A stretch of DNA of 64,000 nt, from NCBI RefSeq assembly GCF_900066015.1, contig NZ_LN890656.1, positions 1 through 64,000 of the forward strand, written 5' to 3'. The notes under the pieces were generated by a model that ran no database searches, was not told the DNA's origin, and saw nothing but the letters and a program-made list of their open reading frames with translations. The position numbers and the translations under genes were made by a program. This DNA comes from Candidatus Promineifilum breve. Its GTDB lineage: Bacteria; Chloroflexota; Anaerolineae; Promineifilales; Promineifilaceae. Below are positions 24,624 to 32,435 of the stretch, in pieces (position 1 is the first letter of the stretch; each line of letters starts with the position of its first letter).

Positions 24624-24857
24624 ATGCCCACAGTTCTTCGAGAAGGTCGTTATCGGTTCGCCTTTTTTAGCAATGAAAATCGCGAACCGCCGCATGTGCA
24701 TGTAAAAGTTGGTGATGACCAGGCTAAATTCTGGCTCGATCCGGTTGAATTGGCCGTCAATTATGGGTTTAAGGCCCATGAGTTAAACGAGATGGAGCGC
24801 ATTATCAATCGGCATCAAGCCGATTTCCTGGAGGCATGGTATGAGCACTTTAGCTGA
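24624..24857 (+). CDS. DUF4160 protein
   Basis: 77 residues. FAFFSNENREPPHVHVKVGD followed by AKFWLDPVELAVNYGFKAHE and ELNEMERIINRHQADFLEAW are the DUF4160 signature; the PPHVHV histidines are conserved in the family. The gene overlaps a DUF2442 gene by 17 bases. The two DUFs are very often paired and have been suggested as a toxin-antitoxin-like unit, DUF4160 first; no activity can be read from the sequence. Confidence 0.85.
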   Translation: MPTVLREGRYRFAFFSNENREPPHVHVKVGDDQAKFWLDPVELAVNYGFKAHELNEMERIINRHQADFLEAWYEHFS

Positions 24858-25140
24858 GACGAATCTCACCATTAAACGAACATTCCGCCGCGCCTACGTG
24901 CCCCAGACGGCGCTCGCCCAATCCATCGAATTTGCCGACGACTTGATGCAAGTATCTTTGACGGACGGCCGCATCATCAGTGTGCCGGTCATCTGGTTTC
25001 CATTGCTTCACGAGGCCACGCCCGAACAGCGAACGCGCTACGAGATCGGCGGCGGCGGGGTCAGTTTGCACTGGCCGGAGATAGACGAAGACCTGTCAGT
25101 GGCCAGTTTGCTGGCTGGTGGGGATTGGCAATCGGCATAA
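24841..25140 (+). CDS. DUF2442 protein
   Basis: 99 residues. The DUF2442 core runs from about residue 28: SIEFADDLMQVSLTDGRIIS, VPVIWFPLLHEATPEQRTRY and GVSLHWPEIDEDLSVASLLA. The first 25 residues are an extra N-terminal stretch compared with the minimal domain. It overlaps and follows the DUF4160 gene, so the two are translated together; the pair resembles a candidate antitoxin/toxin arrangement. Confidence 0.85.
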   Translation: MSTLAETNLTIKRTFRRAYVPQTALAQSIEFADDLMQVSLTDGRIISVPVIWFPLLHEATPEQRTRYEIGGGGVSLHWPEIDEDLSVASLLAGGDWQSA

Positions 25141-25172
25141 AGTGCGTTCGATTTTCCCCCTAGAAACCGATA

Positions 25173-25204
25173 GAAACCGAGTTTTCAAGAAAAAACTCGG
25201 TTTC
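25173..25204. repeat. ACCGAG hairpin repeat, copy 4
   Basis: GAAACCGAGTTTT (25173-25185) pairs with AAAACTCGGTTTC (25192-25204). It is followed by a small GGCGGGAT/ATCCCGCC inverted repeat at 25208-25226. Likely the terminator of the DUF4160/DUF2442 operon. Confidence 0.8.
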
Positions 25205-25240
25205 GGGGGCGGGATACCATCCCGCCCTACAACTCGCCGG

Positions 25241-25268
25241 TTGACATGTCCCCCACCGGGCCTATACT
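25241..25268 (+). promoter_or_regulatory. Strong sigma70-type promoter for the propeller exoprotein
   Basis: Consensus TTGACA at 25241-25246, 16 bases, TATACT at 25263-25268. The leader to the ATG at 25455 is about 180 bases and contains no ORF; AGGAGG at 25444-25449 is the ribosome site. Confidence 0.75.
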
Positions 25269-25454
25269 GTACTGTGCAGGTAGAAGCAGGCCAACCGTTC
25301 CTTCCCATCCTCACCCGTCGGCCGTCTGCCTGGTTTGATCACCCTTTTTTCCGGCGCGCGGCGGCCGATGCGGTCGCCCTGACTCACTGATCCCGGCTGC
25401 GGATCAGCCTTTCCGCGTAAGAGTCGTCTATTCCCCCACCTCCAGGAGGTTCCC

Positions 25455-28400
25455 ATGTCCCTCATATCCGTCAATCGGTCGCGCACGGCCCGCGTGCTGT
25501 TGTTCGTCGTGCTGTTGGCCGGCGTCTCGCTGCTGTCGGCCGCGCCGCAAGCCTACTACAAGCTGAGCACCAACGGCCCGCTGCCCATCGGCGGCGACGT
25601 CGGCGATTTTCTCATCAGCGCCGACGGCCAAACCACCGTCTACCGCGCCGGGCAGGAGGTGGACAACCGGCGCGATCTCTATGCCGTCCCCACCGACGGC
25701 AGCGGCGACCCGGTCAGGCTCAGCGCTCTGCCGGACAGCGGCCGCAACGTGGACTTTTTCGCCATCAGCCCCGACAACGCCCACGCCGTCTATCTGGCCG
25801 ACCAGGATACCAACGGCCTGGTCGAATTGTACAGCGTGCCCCTCGACGGTGGGCCGCCGGTCAAACTCAACGGGCCGCTGGTCGAGGACGGCGAGGTCGA
25901 TTGGTTCCAGATCAGCCCCGACGGCAGCCGGGTGGTCTACCGCGCCGAGGCGGACAGCGCCAATGTCACCGAATTGTTCAGCGCCCCCATCGCCGGCGGC
26001 GCGGCGGCCGTCAAGCTGAACGCTCCCCTGCCGCCCGACGGCGCGGCCTATAACTTCGCCATCTCGCCCGACAGCCTCTACGTGGTCTATGTCGGCGACC
26101 AGACCACGACCGACGTGGGCGAACTGTATCGCGTGCCCATCGGCGGCGGCGAGCCGGCCAAACTGAATGACCCCCTGCCGCCCGGCGGCAGCGTCTACGA
26201 CTTCAAGATCAGCCCCGACAGCGCCACCGTCCTCTATCTGGCCGACCAGGACAGTAATGATGTGACCGAGCTATACGCCGTGCCCCTGGTGGACGACGTG
26301 GCCGCGTCGCAAAAGATCAATGGCCCGCTGACGCCGGGCGGCAACGTGGGCTTCGGCAGCACGTTCTACATCAGCCCCGACAGCCAACGCGTGATCTATC
26401 TGGCCGATCAGGACACCTATAACGTCTTCGAACTGTATAGCGCGCCCATCAGCGGCGGCTCGTGGATCAAGCTGAACGGGCCGCTGACCCCCGGCGGCGG
26501 CGTGAACTGGATCTGGCCGCCGCTGATCAGCCCCGACGGCAACCACGTCGTCTATAACGCCGACCAGGATACCAACAACGTCGATGAGATTTTCAGCGTA
26601 CCCATCGCCGGCGGGCCGCCGGTCAAGCTCAACGGGCCGTTGCTGGCGTTTTTGATCTACGACTTCGCCATCAGCCCCGACAGCAGCCGCGTCGTCTATC
26701 GCGCCTATCAGAGCAGCGCCCAGACCAATGAGCTGTATAGCGTGCCGCTGACCGGGGGGTCGTCGGTGAAGCTTAACTCCACGGTCTACTCCGGCGGCCA
26801 CGTGAACGATTTCGAGATCAGCGCCGACAGCAGCCGCGTGGTCTACATGGCCGATAGCGGTCTGTCGGGCGGCAACCAACTCTTTCGCGTGCCGCTGGCC
26901 GGCGGCGGCGTGACGACGGTCAACGGCGCCATGACCGCCGGCGGTGCGGTGGATAGCTACGCCCTGGCCCCGGCCGGCAACAGCATCGTCTACGTGGCCG
27001 ACCAGACGACCGATGACGTGCGCGAGATCTTCCGCGCCCCGCTGGCCTCGTCCGGCGCGGTGGTGCGCCTCAATGAGACGCTGGCCATCGGCGCGGACAT
27101 CTGGGATTACGAGATCACCTCCGATAGCCAATACGTCTTCTATCTGGCCGACCACGACCGGCCGGAGCGCAACGACCTCTACCGGGCACGGCTGGACGGC
27201 AGCGACGACCCCAGCCGCCTGACCGCGATGTTTGCCGGGGCCTACACGATTAGCGACCTGAAAATCACCGACGACGCGACCCGGCTGGCCTTTCGGGTGG
27301 ACACCAGCGGCGAACCGGAAGCGCTCTATAGCCTGCCGGTGGCCGGCGGCGCGCCGATCAAGCTGAATGGCGACCAGGAGCGGTTCCATTACTACGACCT
27401 CAGCGCCGACAGCGAGACGGCCGTCTGGCGCGGGGTCGAGCTGTCCGGCGGCCCGTATGAGGCGTTCAGCGCGCCGCTGGACGGCAGCGCCCCGCCCCAG
27501 CGGCTGAACGGCCCGCTGACCCCCGGCGGCGAGGTTGACGACGTCTACATCAGCCGCAGCGGCAACCGTGTGGCCTACACCGCCGACCAGGACATGGACG
27601 ATGTGGTTGAACTGTATAGCGCCCCCAGCGGCGGCGGCGCGTGGGTCAAGCTGAGCCGCCCGCTGGTGGCCGGCGGCGACGTGGAGTTCTACGACTTCAC
27701 CGGCGACGGCCAATGGGTCGCCTACGTGGCCGATGGGGACACGGATGAGGTGAGCGAACTCTACCTCGTGCCCAGCGACGGCAGCGCGGCGGCGGTGAAG
27801 GTCAACGCCCCGCTGGTCAACAACGGCGACGTGAATTGGTTCCAGTTCAGCCCCGACGGCGGCCGGCTGTTTTACTCCGCCGACGGCGACGTGGATGATC
27901 GCAACGAGCTATATGGCATCGCCCTGCCCAACCCCGGCGCGCCCTACAAGATCAACGGCCCGCTGGGGGCCAACAACACCGTCTACGATTTCGATTTCAG
28001 CTCCGACGGGGCGCTGGTGGCCTATATGACCCTTAACCAGAGTAGCGGGCAGGTCCAACTCTATAGCGTGGTCTTACCGGATGGCGCGCCGCTGAAGCTC
28101 AACGGCCCGCTGGCGGCCGATGAATCGGTGGGCTTTTTCGGCTTCAGCCCCGACGACAGCTATGTGGCCTTCACGATCTATCGCGGCGACTACGAGGACG
28201 CCATTCTCTATCGCGCCGACCCGTTGAGCGGCAACCGGCAACTGCTGGTTGACCCGCCGACCGGTGGCGTCAGCGACTTCCTGTTTACGCCGGACAGCGC
28301 CCGGCTGATCTATTCGGTCTACGAAGATGAGTATACCCACCGGGAACTGTGGGTCGTGGCGGCCGCGGGCGGGGCGGCGGCCAGGGTGAACGGCCCCATG

Positions 28401-28565
28401 GTGGCCGGCGGCGGCGTGGAGCGCTACGACCTCAGCCCCGACGGCCAACGCGTGGTCTACTCCGCCGACCAGGAGATCGACCAGGTGGATGAGCTGTACG
28501 CGGCGACCCTCCCCGACGAACCGGCGGCGGAGATGGCCGTCTACCTGCCGGTGGCAATGCGGTAG
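25455..28565 (+). CDS. Giant secreted beta-propeller repeat protein
   Basis: 1036 residues. Signal peptide about 1-31 (VLLFVVLLAGVSLLSAAPQA). The rest is about twenty near-identical PD40-like blades of roughly 45-50 residues, each reading ISPDSxRVVYxADQD, then ELYSVPxxGG and VKLNGPL. Many blades share long DNA identity, so slippage or recombination among them is likely. It ends in VYLPVAMR, a short hydrophobic-Leu-Pro tail that may be a surface sorting signal in this phylum (from memory). A strong promoter and AGGAGG suggest high expression. Likely a surface ligand-binding or structural protein; no enzyme motif. Confidence 0.85.
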   Translation: MSLISVNRSRTARVLLFVVLLAGVSLLSAAPQAYYKLSTNGPLPIGGDVGDFLISADGQTTVYRAGQEVDNRRDLYAVPTDGSGDPVRLSALPDSGRNVDFFAISPDNAHAVYLADQDTNGLVELYSVPLDGGPPVKLNGPLVEDGEVDWFQISPDGSRVVYRAEADSANVTELFSAPIAGGAAAVKLNAPLPPDGAAYNFAISPDSLYVVYVGDQTTTDVGELYRVPIGGGEPAKLNDPLPPGGSVYDFKISPDSATVLYLADQDSNDVTELYAVPLVDDVAASQKINGPLTPGGNVGFGSTFYISPDSQRVIYLADQDTYNVFELYSAPISGGSWIKLNGPLTPGGGVNWIWPPLISPDGNHVVYNADQDTNNVDEIFSVPIAGGPPVKLNGPLLAFLIYDFAISPDSSRVVYRAYQSSAQTNELYSVPLTGGSSVKLNSTVYSGGHVNDFEISADSSRVVYMADSGLSGGNQLFRVPLAGGGVTTVNGAMTAGGAVDSYALAPAGNSIVYVADQTTDDVREIFRAPLASSGAVVRLNETLAIGADIWDYEITSDSQYVFYLADHDRPERNDLYRARLDGSDDPSRLTAMFAGAYTISDLKITDDATRLAFRVDTSGEPEALYSLPVAGGAPIKLNGDQERFHYYDLSADSETAVWRGVELSGGPYEAFSAPLDGSAPPQRLNGPLTPGGEVDDVYISRSGNRVAYTADQDMDDVVELYSAPSGGGAWVKLSRPLVAGGDVEFYDFTGDGQWVAYVADGDTDEVSELYLVPSDGSAAAVKVNAPLVNNGDVNWFQFSPDGGRLFYSADGDVDDRNELYGIALPNPGAPYKINGPLGANNTVYDFDFSSDGALVAYMTLNQSSGQVQLYSVVLPDGAPLKLNGPLAADESVGFFGFSPDDSYVAFTIYRGDYEDAILYRADPLSGNRQLLVDPPTGGVSDFLFTPDSARLIYSVYEDEYTHRELWVVAAAGGAAARVNGPMVAGGGVERYDLSPDGQRVVYSADQEIDQVDELYAATLPDEPAAEMAVYLPVAMR

Positions 28566-28678
28566 GGGGTCAGTGGGCAGTGGGCAGTGGGCAGTGGGCA
28601 GAACTGTCCACTGCCCACTACCTACTATCCACTGTCCACTATTGAAAATCTGTGAAATCTGTGTAATCTGTGGTTTCT
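28566..28678. repeat. Inverted GTGGGCA block plus CACAGATT units
   Basis: GTGGGCA units face CCACTGCCCACTAC units (28568-28640), then ATCTGTGAAATCTGTGTAA units to 28678 immediately before the ATP-grasp ribosome site. Confidence 0.85.
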
Positions 28679-28693
28679 ATCTGGAGAAACCAC

Positions 28694-29890
28694 ATGAACG
28701 ACCGACCGATCACCATTCTCTGCCTGGCCGGCTATGTCAAGGGGACGCGCTTCCTGACGGCCGCCAAAGACCTGGGCGCGACGGTGCTGCTGCTGACGAA
28801 GGAGAAGCTGGCCGCTGAAGAGTGGCCGCGCGAGAGCATCGACGAGCTGCTGTTGATGCCCGACATCCACAAGCGGCCCGACATCATCCACGCCGTCAGC
28901 TATCTGGCCCGCGGCCGGCAAATCGACGCCATCGTCCCCCTCGACGACTACGAGGTGGAGACGGCGGCCATGCTGCGCGAGCATCTGCGGCTGCCCGGCC
29001 TGGGCGAGACGGCCGCCCGCTACTTCCGCGACAAGCTGGCCATGCGCACCCAGGCCCGCGCCGCCGGCATCCCCGTGCCCGCTTTCTCGCCCACCTTCAG
29101 CTATGAGCGGCTGGCCGAGTTCATGGAGCGCACGCCGCCGCCCTGGGTGCTGAAGCCGCGCTCCGAGGCCGGGGCGATGGGCATCAAGAAGCTCCACACG
29201 CCGGGCGAGGTGTGGGATTGGCTGGGGCGGCTGGGCGATGAGCAATCGTTTTTCCACCTGGAGCAGTTCATCCCCGGCGACATCTACCACGTCGATTCGC
29301 TGGTCTACGACGGGCAGGTGCTCTATGCCCAGCCCCACAAGTACGCCCGCCCGCCGATGACCGTGGCCCATGACGGCGGCGTGTTCGTCAGCCGCACGCT
29401 GCCCGACGGGGAAGAGGCGCGGGCCATCCTCGAACTGAACGAGCGGCTGCTGACCGCCTTCGGGCTGGAGCGCGGGGCGACCCATGCCGAGTTCATCCGC
29501 GGCCGTGATGGGCAATTCTACTTCCTGGAGGTGGCGGCGCGGGTGGGCGGGGCCAATATCGAAGACCTGGTGGCGGCGGCCGGCGGGCTGAACCTGTGGG
29601 AGGAGTGGGCGCGGATGGAGATAGCCCACGCCCAGGGGCAACCCTACACCGTGGCCCCCACGCGCCACGCCTACGCCGGCATCCTCGTCTGTCTGGCCCG
29701 CCAGGAGTGGCCCAACACCTGGGGCTACGACGACCCGGAGGTGGTCTACCGCGTGGACAAGAAGCACCACGCCGGGCTGGTGGTGGCCTCGGCCGATGCG
29801 GGGCGGGTAGAGTGGCTGCTCGACTCGTATGCCCGGCGCTTTGCCGATGATTTTTTGGCGGTGTTGCCGGCGTTGGATAAGCCGGAGTAA
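28694..29890 (+). CDS. ATP-grasp domain ligase/carboxylase-like enzyme
   Basis: 398 residues, starting at ATG 28694 behind GGAG. Residues 1-110 form a pre-ATP-grasp alpha/beta domain ([20 protein letters not shown]). The ATP-grasp core follows: [38 protein letters not shown] (ATP-binding Lys and Gly-rich loop), [18 protein letters not shown], and the metal-binding segment [17 protein letters not shown]. It should join a carboxylate to an amine or thiol using ATP; the substrate is not predictable. No biosynthetic partners flank it, so peptide-like or metabolite ligation remains open. Confidence 0.85.
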   Translation: MNDRPITILCLAGYVKGTRFLTAAKDLGATVLLLTKEKLAAEEWPRESIDELLLMPDIHKRPDIIHAVSYLARGRQIDAIVPLDDYEVETAAMLREHLRLPGLGETAARYFRDKLAMRTQARAAGIPVPAFSPTFSYERLAEFMERTPPPWVLKPRSEAGAMGIKKLHTPGEVWDWLGRLGDEQSFFHLEQFIPGDIYHVDSLVYDGQVLYAQPHKYARPPMTVAHDGGVFVSRTLPDGEEARAILELNERLLTAFGLERGATHAEFIRGRDGQFYFLEVAARVGGANIEDLVAAAGGLNLWEEWARMEIAHAQGQPYTVAPTRHAYAGILVCLARQEWPNTWGYDDPEVVYRVDKKHHAGLVVASADAGRVEWLLDSYARRFADDFLAVLPALDKPE

Positions 29891-29898
29891 GAAAGGTT

Positions 29899-29957
29899 TT
29901 AGGTGCTAGGTGCTAGGTGCTAGGGGAAGAGCGCTCTTCCCCTAGCACCTGGCACCT
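29899..29957. repeat. Inverted TAGGTGC repeat block
   Basis: TAGGTGC units, then GGGGAAGAGCGCTCTTCCCC at the centre and CTAGCACC units on the right arm. The TAG stop of hepT is the first triplet of the block read from that gene. Confidence 0.85.
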
Positions 29958-30306
29958 ACTCCTCGGACAATTGCTGAATAAGTTGGTCTACCGCCCGCAA
30001 TAGTGGGGGCAAGTCGTGGGTGATGGTATCCCACAGGATGTCATGATCGACGCTATCGTAGCCGTGGATGAGCCGATTACGCATGGCGACTACATCCGAC
30101 CAGGGTATATCCGGCAATTGCGCTCGCGTATCGGACGAAATGCGGCCGGCAGCCTCGCCGATGACTTCCATGAGGCGAATGAGGGCGAGTTCCAATAAGC
30201 GATCGGTCGTGAGGTCGTCACGCTCCTTACCGTTTGAGATAGCGATCGCTTCGGCGGTGAAGTCGCGCATGTGACGGAGGCGGATGAGTTCGTCATGGCG
30301 CGACAT
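29956..30306 (-). CDS. hepT: HepT-family toxin (HEPN/DUF86 RNase-type)
   Basis: 116 residues, start at 30306 inside the upstream gene. The HEPN motif RNRLIHGY (Arg-x4-His-x-Tyr) is present at about residues 76-83, with the usual LRHMRDFTAEAIAISNGKER start and the RLMEVIGEAAGRISSDTRAQ helix. HepT toxins cleave RNA ends or tRNA and are silenced by AMP groups that MntA adds to the motif Tyr. Its start overlaps the mntA gene by 14 bases. This is a complete HEPN/MNT pair. Confidence 0.9.
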   Translation of the reverse strand: MSRHDELIRLRHMRDFTAEAIAISNGKERDDLTTDRLLELALIRLMEVIGEAAGRISSDTRAQLPDIPWSDVVAMRNRLIHGYDSVDHDILWDTITHDLPPLLRAVDQLIQQLSEE

Positions 30307-30613
30307 ACAGATCCTCCGCTTCGGCCAACACTTCATCGCGGAAGTAGGGGCTGAGGAAACCCGGCGTATTGAGATCGACCTCGCGGCCGATCAGTTCGGT
30401 TAATTCGCGTTGGAGGGCGAAAAAGCGCAAGCCAACGCGTGTATCCGGCTCAAATTCCACCAATATATCCAGATCGCTATCGGGTCGAAAGTCATCGCGC
30501 AGGGCTGAGCCAAAGACGGCCAGCCGGCGAATGTGGTGGCGGCGGCTGAATTCGGCCAGCGCTTCGCGCGGAAGCGGGACGTGGGCCGACGCCTGAGAAG
30601 ATGGTTTCTTCAT
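30293..30613 (-). CDS. mntA: MntA-family antitoxin nucleotidyltransferase
   Basis: 106 residues from ATG 30613. The minimal nucleotidyltransferase signature is intact: VFGSALRDDFRPDSDLDILV, that is GS, about ten residues, then DxD. It ends GREVDLNTPGFLSPYFRDEV, typical of MNT antitoxins that follow DUF86 toxins. It should transfer AMP to HepT. A TATACT box ends six bases before the ATG, so the message probably begins at the start codon itself. Confidence 0.9.
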   Translation of the reverse strand: MKKPSSQASAHVPLPREALAEFSRRHHIRRLAVFGSALRDDFRPDSDLDILVEFEPDTRVGLRFFALQRELTELIGREVDLNTPGFLSPYFRDEVLAEAEDLYVAP

Positions 30614-30619
30614 GGCCTT

Positions 30620-30625
30620 AGTATA
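30620..30625 (-). promoter_or_regulatory. -10 element of the mntA-hepT operon (leaderless)
   Basis: Read on the minus strand: TATACT at 30625-30620, six bases, then ATG at 30613. The predicted first RNA base coincides with the start codon. No clear -35 is seen. Confidence 0.5.
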
Positions 30626-30688
30626 GCGCAAATGGGGAAAGAGCGTGATATGCTGTTGCCGCCGCTGGAATAAGCGTCCATGTCATAA

Positions 30689-30793
30689 AGGTGCTAGGTG
30701 CTGGGTGCTAGGTGCTAGGTGCTAGGTGCTAGGTGCTAGGTTCTAGGGAAGAGCGCTCTTCCCCTAGAACCTAGAACCTAACACCTAGAACCT
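30689..30793. repeat. Inverted TAGGTGC repeat block
   Basis: GTGCTAGGTGCTGGGTGC units face CTAGAACCTAACACC units around GAAGAGCGCTCTTCC. Supplies the TAG stop of brnA at 30792-30794. Confidence 0.85.
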
Positions 30794-31082
30794 ATTCCCA
30801 CGTCTGCAACTCCTCGCGCACCACGCGGCGCAGGGTGTCCACCAGCGCCTCGCGCTCGACGGCCTGGCGCAAGGTCTCGTTGATCAGGGTTTGGTAGCCG
30901 CGCTCGCCGGCCTGGGTCTTGAAATATTCGATCAGACCGGTATCCAACATGATCGTGACCCGTTGTTTACGCGGCGCGGGCCGGCGGCCGACGCGAAACG
31001 TGGCCCGATCCAGATCGGCCTGGGTCACCGGCCCGTAGTCGTCGGGATCGTCAAAGGTTGGAGAAGAAGTGACGTTGCTCAT
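30792..31082 (-). CDS. brnA: BrnA-family antitoxin
   Basis: 96 residues. RVTIMLDTGLIEYFKTQAGE, then GYQTLINETLRQAVERE, is the ribbon-helix-helix DNA-binding domain of BrnA, preceded by the DYGPVTQADLDRATFRVGRR segment that wraps the toxin. It overlaps brnT by 32 bases. BrnA binds and blocks BrnT and represses the operon; a 27-base palindrome over the promoter is the likely operator. The TAG stop is the first triplet of a TAGGTTC repeat. Confidence 0.9.
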   Translation of the reverse strand: MSNVTSSPTFDDPDDYGPVTQADLDRATFRVGRRPAPRKQRVTIMLDTGLIEYFKTQAGERGYQTLINETLRQAVEREALVDTLRRVVREELQTWE

Positions 31083-31323
31083 CTTTTTCGGCCTCGCGTA
31101 GGGAGATAATCCTGATCTCGTCTTCCGTCTCGGTGTGGACTATCACGACGACCTTGTCGCGCATGAGTCCAATGGTTACCCAGCGTTGCTCGCCGTAATC
31201 TCGCCGGTCGTCCTCAAATGTGAACGTCGGGCCTTCGAAGACCAGTTCAGCATCGGCGAAGTCCAGGCCGCGCTTCTCCAGCGTCAGGAGCCGTTTGGGT
31301 TCATGCCAAGTGAAGCGCATCAT
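31051..31323 (-). CDS. brnT: BrnT-family ribonuclease toxin
   Basis: 90 residues; two adjacent ATGs (31323 and 31320) are both possible. FTWHEPKRLLTLEKRGLDFA, AELVFEGPTFTFEDDRRDYG, ERWVTIG-like QRWVTIGLM and IRIISLREAEKDEQRHFF match BrnT, a RelE-fold ribonuclease that arrests growth. The toxin gene comes first and the antitoxin second, the normal order for this family. The promoter overlaps the start codon region, giving a leaderless message. Confidence 0.9.
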   Translation of the reverse strand: MMRFTWHEPKRLLTLEKRGLDFADAELVFEGPTFTFEDDRRDYGEQRWVTIGLMRDKVVVIVHTETEDEIRIISLREAEKDEQRHFFSNL

Positions 31324-31355
31324 ACATTATATGCATAATGATATGTATTCGTCAA
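31321..31355 (-). promoter_or_regulatory. brnTA promoter with palindromic operator
   Basis: Minus strand: TTGACG at 31355-31350, 18 bases, TATAAT at 31331-31326. A near-palindrome, ATACAT at one end and ATGTAT at the other around TATGCATA, spans 31322-31348 and covers the spacer and -10. It is the expected BrnA site. The predicted RNA start falls on the first or second ATG of brnT. Confidence 0.7.
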
Positions 31356-31367
31356 ATGAGTAGCTAA

Positions 31368-31437
31368 CCACCCCTGCACCCCTGCACCCCTGCACCCCTG
31401 CACCCCTGCACCCCTGCACCCCTGCACCCCTGCGCCT
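31368..31437. repeat. 8-bp tandem repeat ACCCCTGC
   Basis: About eight perfect copies of an eight-base unit immediately after the Uma2 gene, the purest tandem array in the window. Belongs to the GCAGGGG family. Confidence 0.9.
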
Positions 31438-32123
31438 TAAGAAAGCAACCGCGCCATCTCTCGATAGACCGTCCGCAACTCAGCGGACAGGCCCGGCGCG
31501 TCGGCCAGCATCCCGGCCAATGCGCGCTGGACGTTGACCGCGTCCGGCTGCCACAGCCAGGCGATTTGCAGGCGAAAGCCGGGCAGGAGGGTGGCGGTGT
31601 AGATGCCTTCGTCGCTGATGTCGATGGGGGTGAAGAGGCCCTGATCGTCGCGGACGTAGAAGTCGGCTTGCTGCTTTTGATGGCGCGGGTCGATGATCCA
31701 GTATTCGCCCACGCCGGCCCGCTCGTATTCGCGGAACTTGTCGACGCGGTCGATGGTGACGCTGCCGGGGGAGACGATTTCCACCACGAGATCGGGCGCG
31801 CCGTTAAAGCGCCGGTCGTCGATTTGCGCCAGCTTTTCATGGCCGACAAAGAGGATGTCCGGCTCGCGCGATGGGCCGCCGGGCCATAGTTTGACCTCCA
31901 CCGGGGCTGTTAATACACGGCCCAAGGCCAAATGACCGACAAAAAACCGCATCAAAGCGCTGATCAATACGGATATGTCTTGATGGATAGGCACTGTCGG
32001 CACGTGAAAGATGGCCTCCCCCTCGACCCACTCCACGATCCCCCCTTCGGGCAGGGCCAGATACGCCTCGTAGGACATGCCCTTGCGGCGCGGGGCGGTT
32101 TCTACAATCGTCGGCGCTTCCAT
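31437..32123 (-). CDS. Uma2-family (DUF820) PD-(D/E)XK nuclease-fold protein
   Basis: 228 residues. The family core is plain: EEYLALPE-like YEAYLALPEGGIVEWVEGEA, GRVLTAPVEVKLWPG, SREPDILFVG (metal Asp), APDLVVEIVSPGS (metal Glu) and DKFREYERAGVGEYWIIDP. Members are abundant in Chloroflexota and cyanobacteria; a mobile-element or defence role is suspected but unproven. Ribosome site GGAGG and an extended -10 precede it. Neighbours are two toxin-antitoxin pairs and a restriction-modification gene. Confidence 0.88.
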   Translation of the reverse strand: MEAPTIVETAPRRKGMSYEAYLALPEGGIVEWVEGEAIFHVPTVPIHQDISVLISALMRFFVGHLALGRVLTAPVEVKLWPGGPSREPDILFVGHEKLAQIDDRRFNGAPDLVVEIVSPGSVTIDRVDKFREYERAGVGEYWIIDPRHQKQQADFYVRDDQGLFTPIDISDEGIYTATLLPGFRLQIAWLWQPDAVNVQRALAGMLADAPGLSAELRTVYREMARLLS

Positions 32124-32152
32124 AGGCGGGCCTCCAGCGTGAATACGATTGT

Positions 32153-32161
32153 ATTATACCA
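32153..32161 (-). promoter_or_regulatory. Extended -10 promoter for the Uma2 gene
   Basis: Minus strand TGGTATAAT at 32161-32153, an extended -10 element, about 30 bases before the ATG at 32123. Confidence 0.5.
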
Positions 32162-32224
32162 TACAGGCGGGTTCTTGCCGTTTTACAAAATAATCAAGGG
32201 TAGGGATAGGGATCACGGCCGCTG

Positions 32225-32350
32225 ACCACGCCGGGTTCAAACCCGGCGCTGATAAACGAAACCCGGCTAAAGCCGGTTAAGGAGGTCGGTTCCCTCTTCA
32301 ACCGGCTTCAGCCGGGTTTTGTGTACCAGCGGCGGGTTTGAACCCGCCGG
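32225..32350. repeat. Palindromic CGGGTTTGAACCCG / AACCGGCTTCAGCCGG element
   Basis: Two palindromic modules: GCCGGGTTCAAACCCGGC at the left and GCGGGTTTGAACCCGC at the right, with ACCCGGCTAAAGCCGG and AACCGGCTTCAGCCGG between. No ORF in the 312-base gap 32124-32435. Confidence 0.8.
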
Positions 32351-32435
32351 GCGTCCACCGTATACGGCATTAATTTGTAAATGTTCAAAAACCCGCCTCT
32401 GGCAGGCAAAACCGGATCCCACTGCCCAGCAATCC

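Noticed and set aside
25173-25240. c-di-AMP or other known riboswitch before the propeller gene or the kimA-like gene
   Set aside because: The sequence upstream of both genes is dispersed repeat or unstructured leader; no known aptamer motif is visible.
26271-27713. 480-residue minus frame opposite the propeller gene
   Set aside because: It mirrors the blade repeats of the real gene and has no domain features of its own.
31368-31437. ACCCCTGC array as a possible CRISPR or origin iteron cluster
   Set aside because: Eight-base perfect tandem with no spacers and no DnaA boxes or replication genes nearby; same unit as the GCAGGGG repeats.
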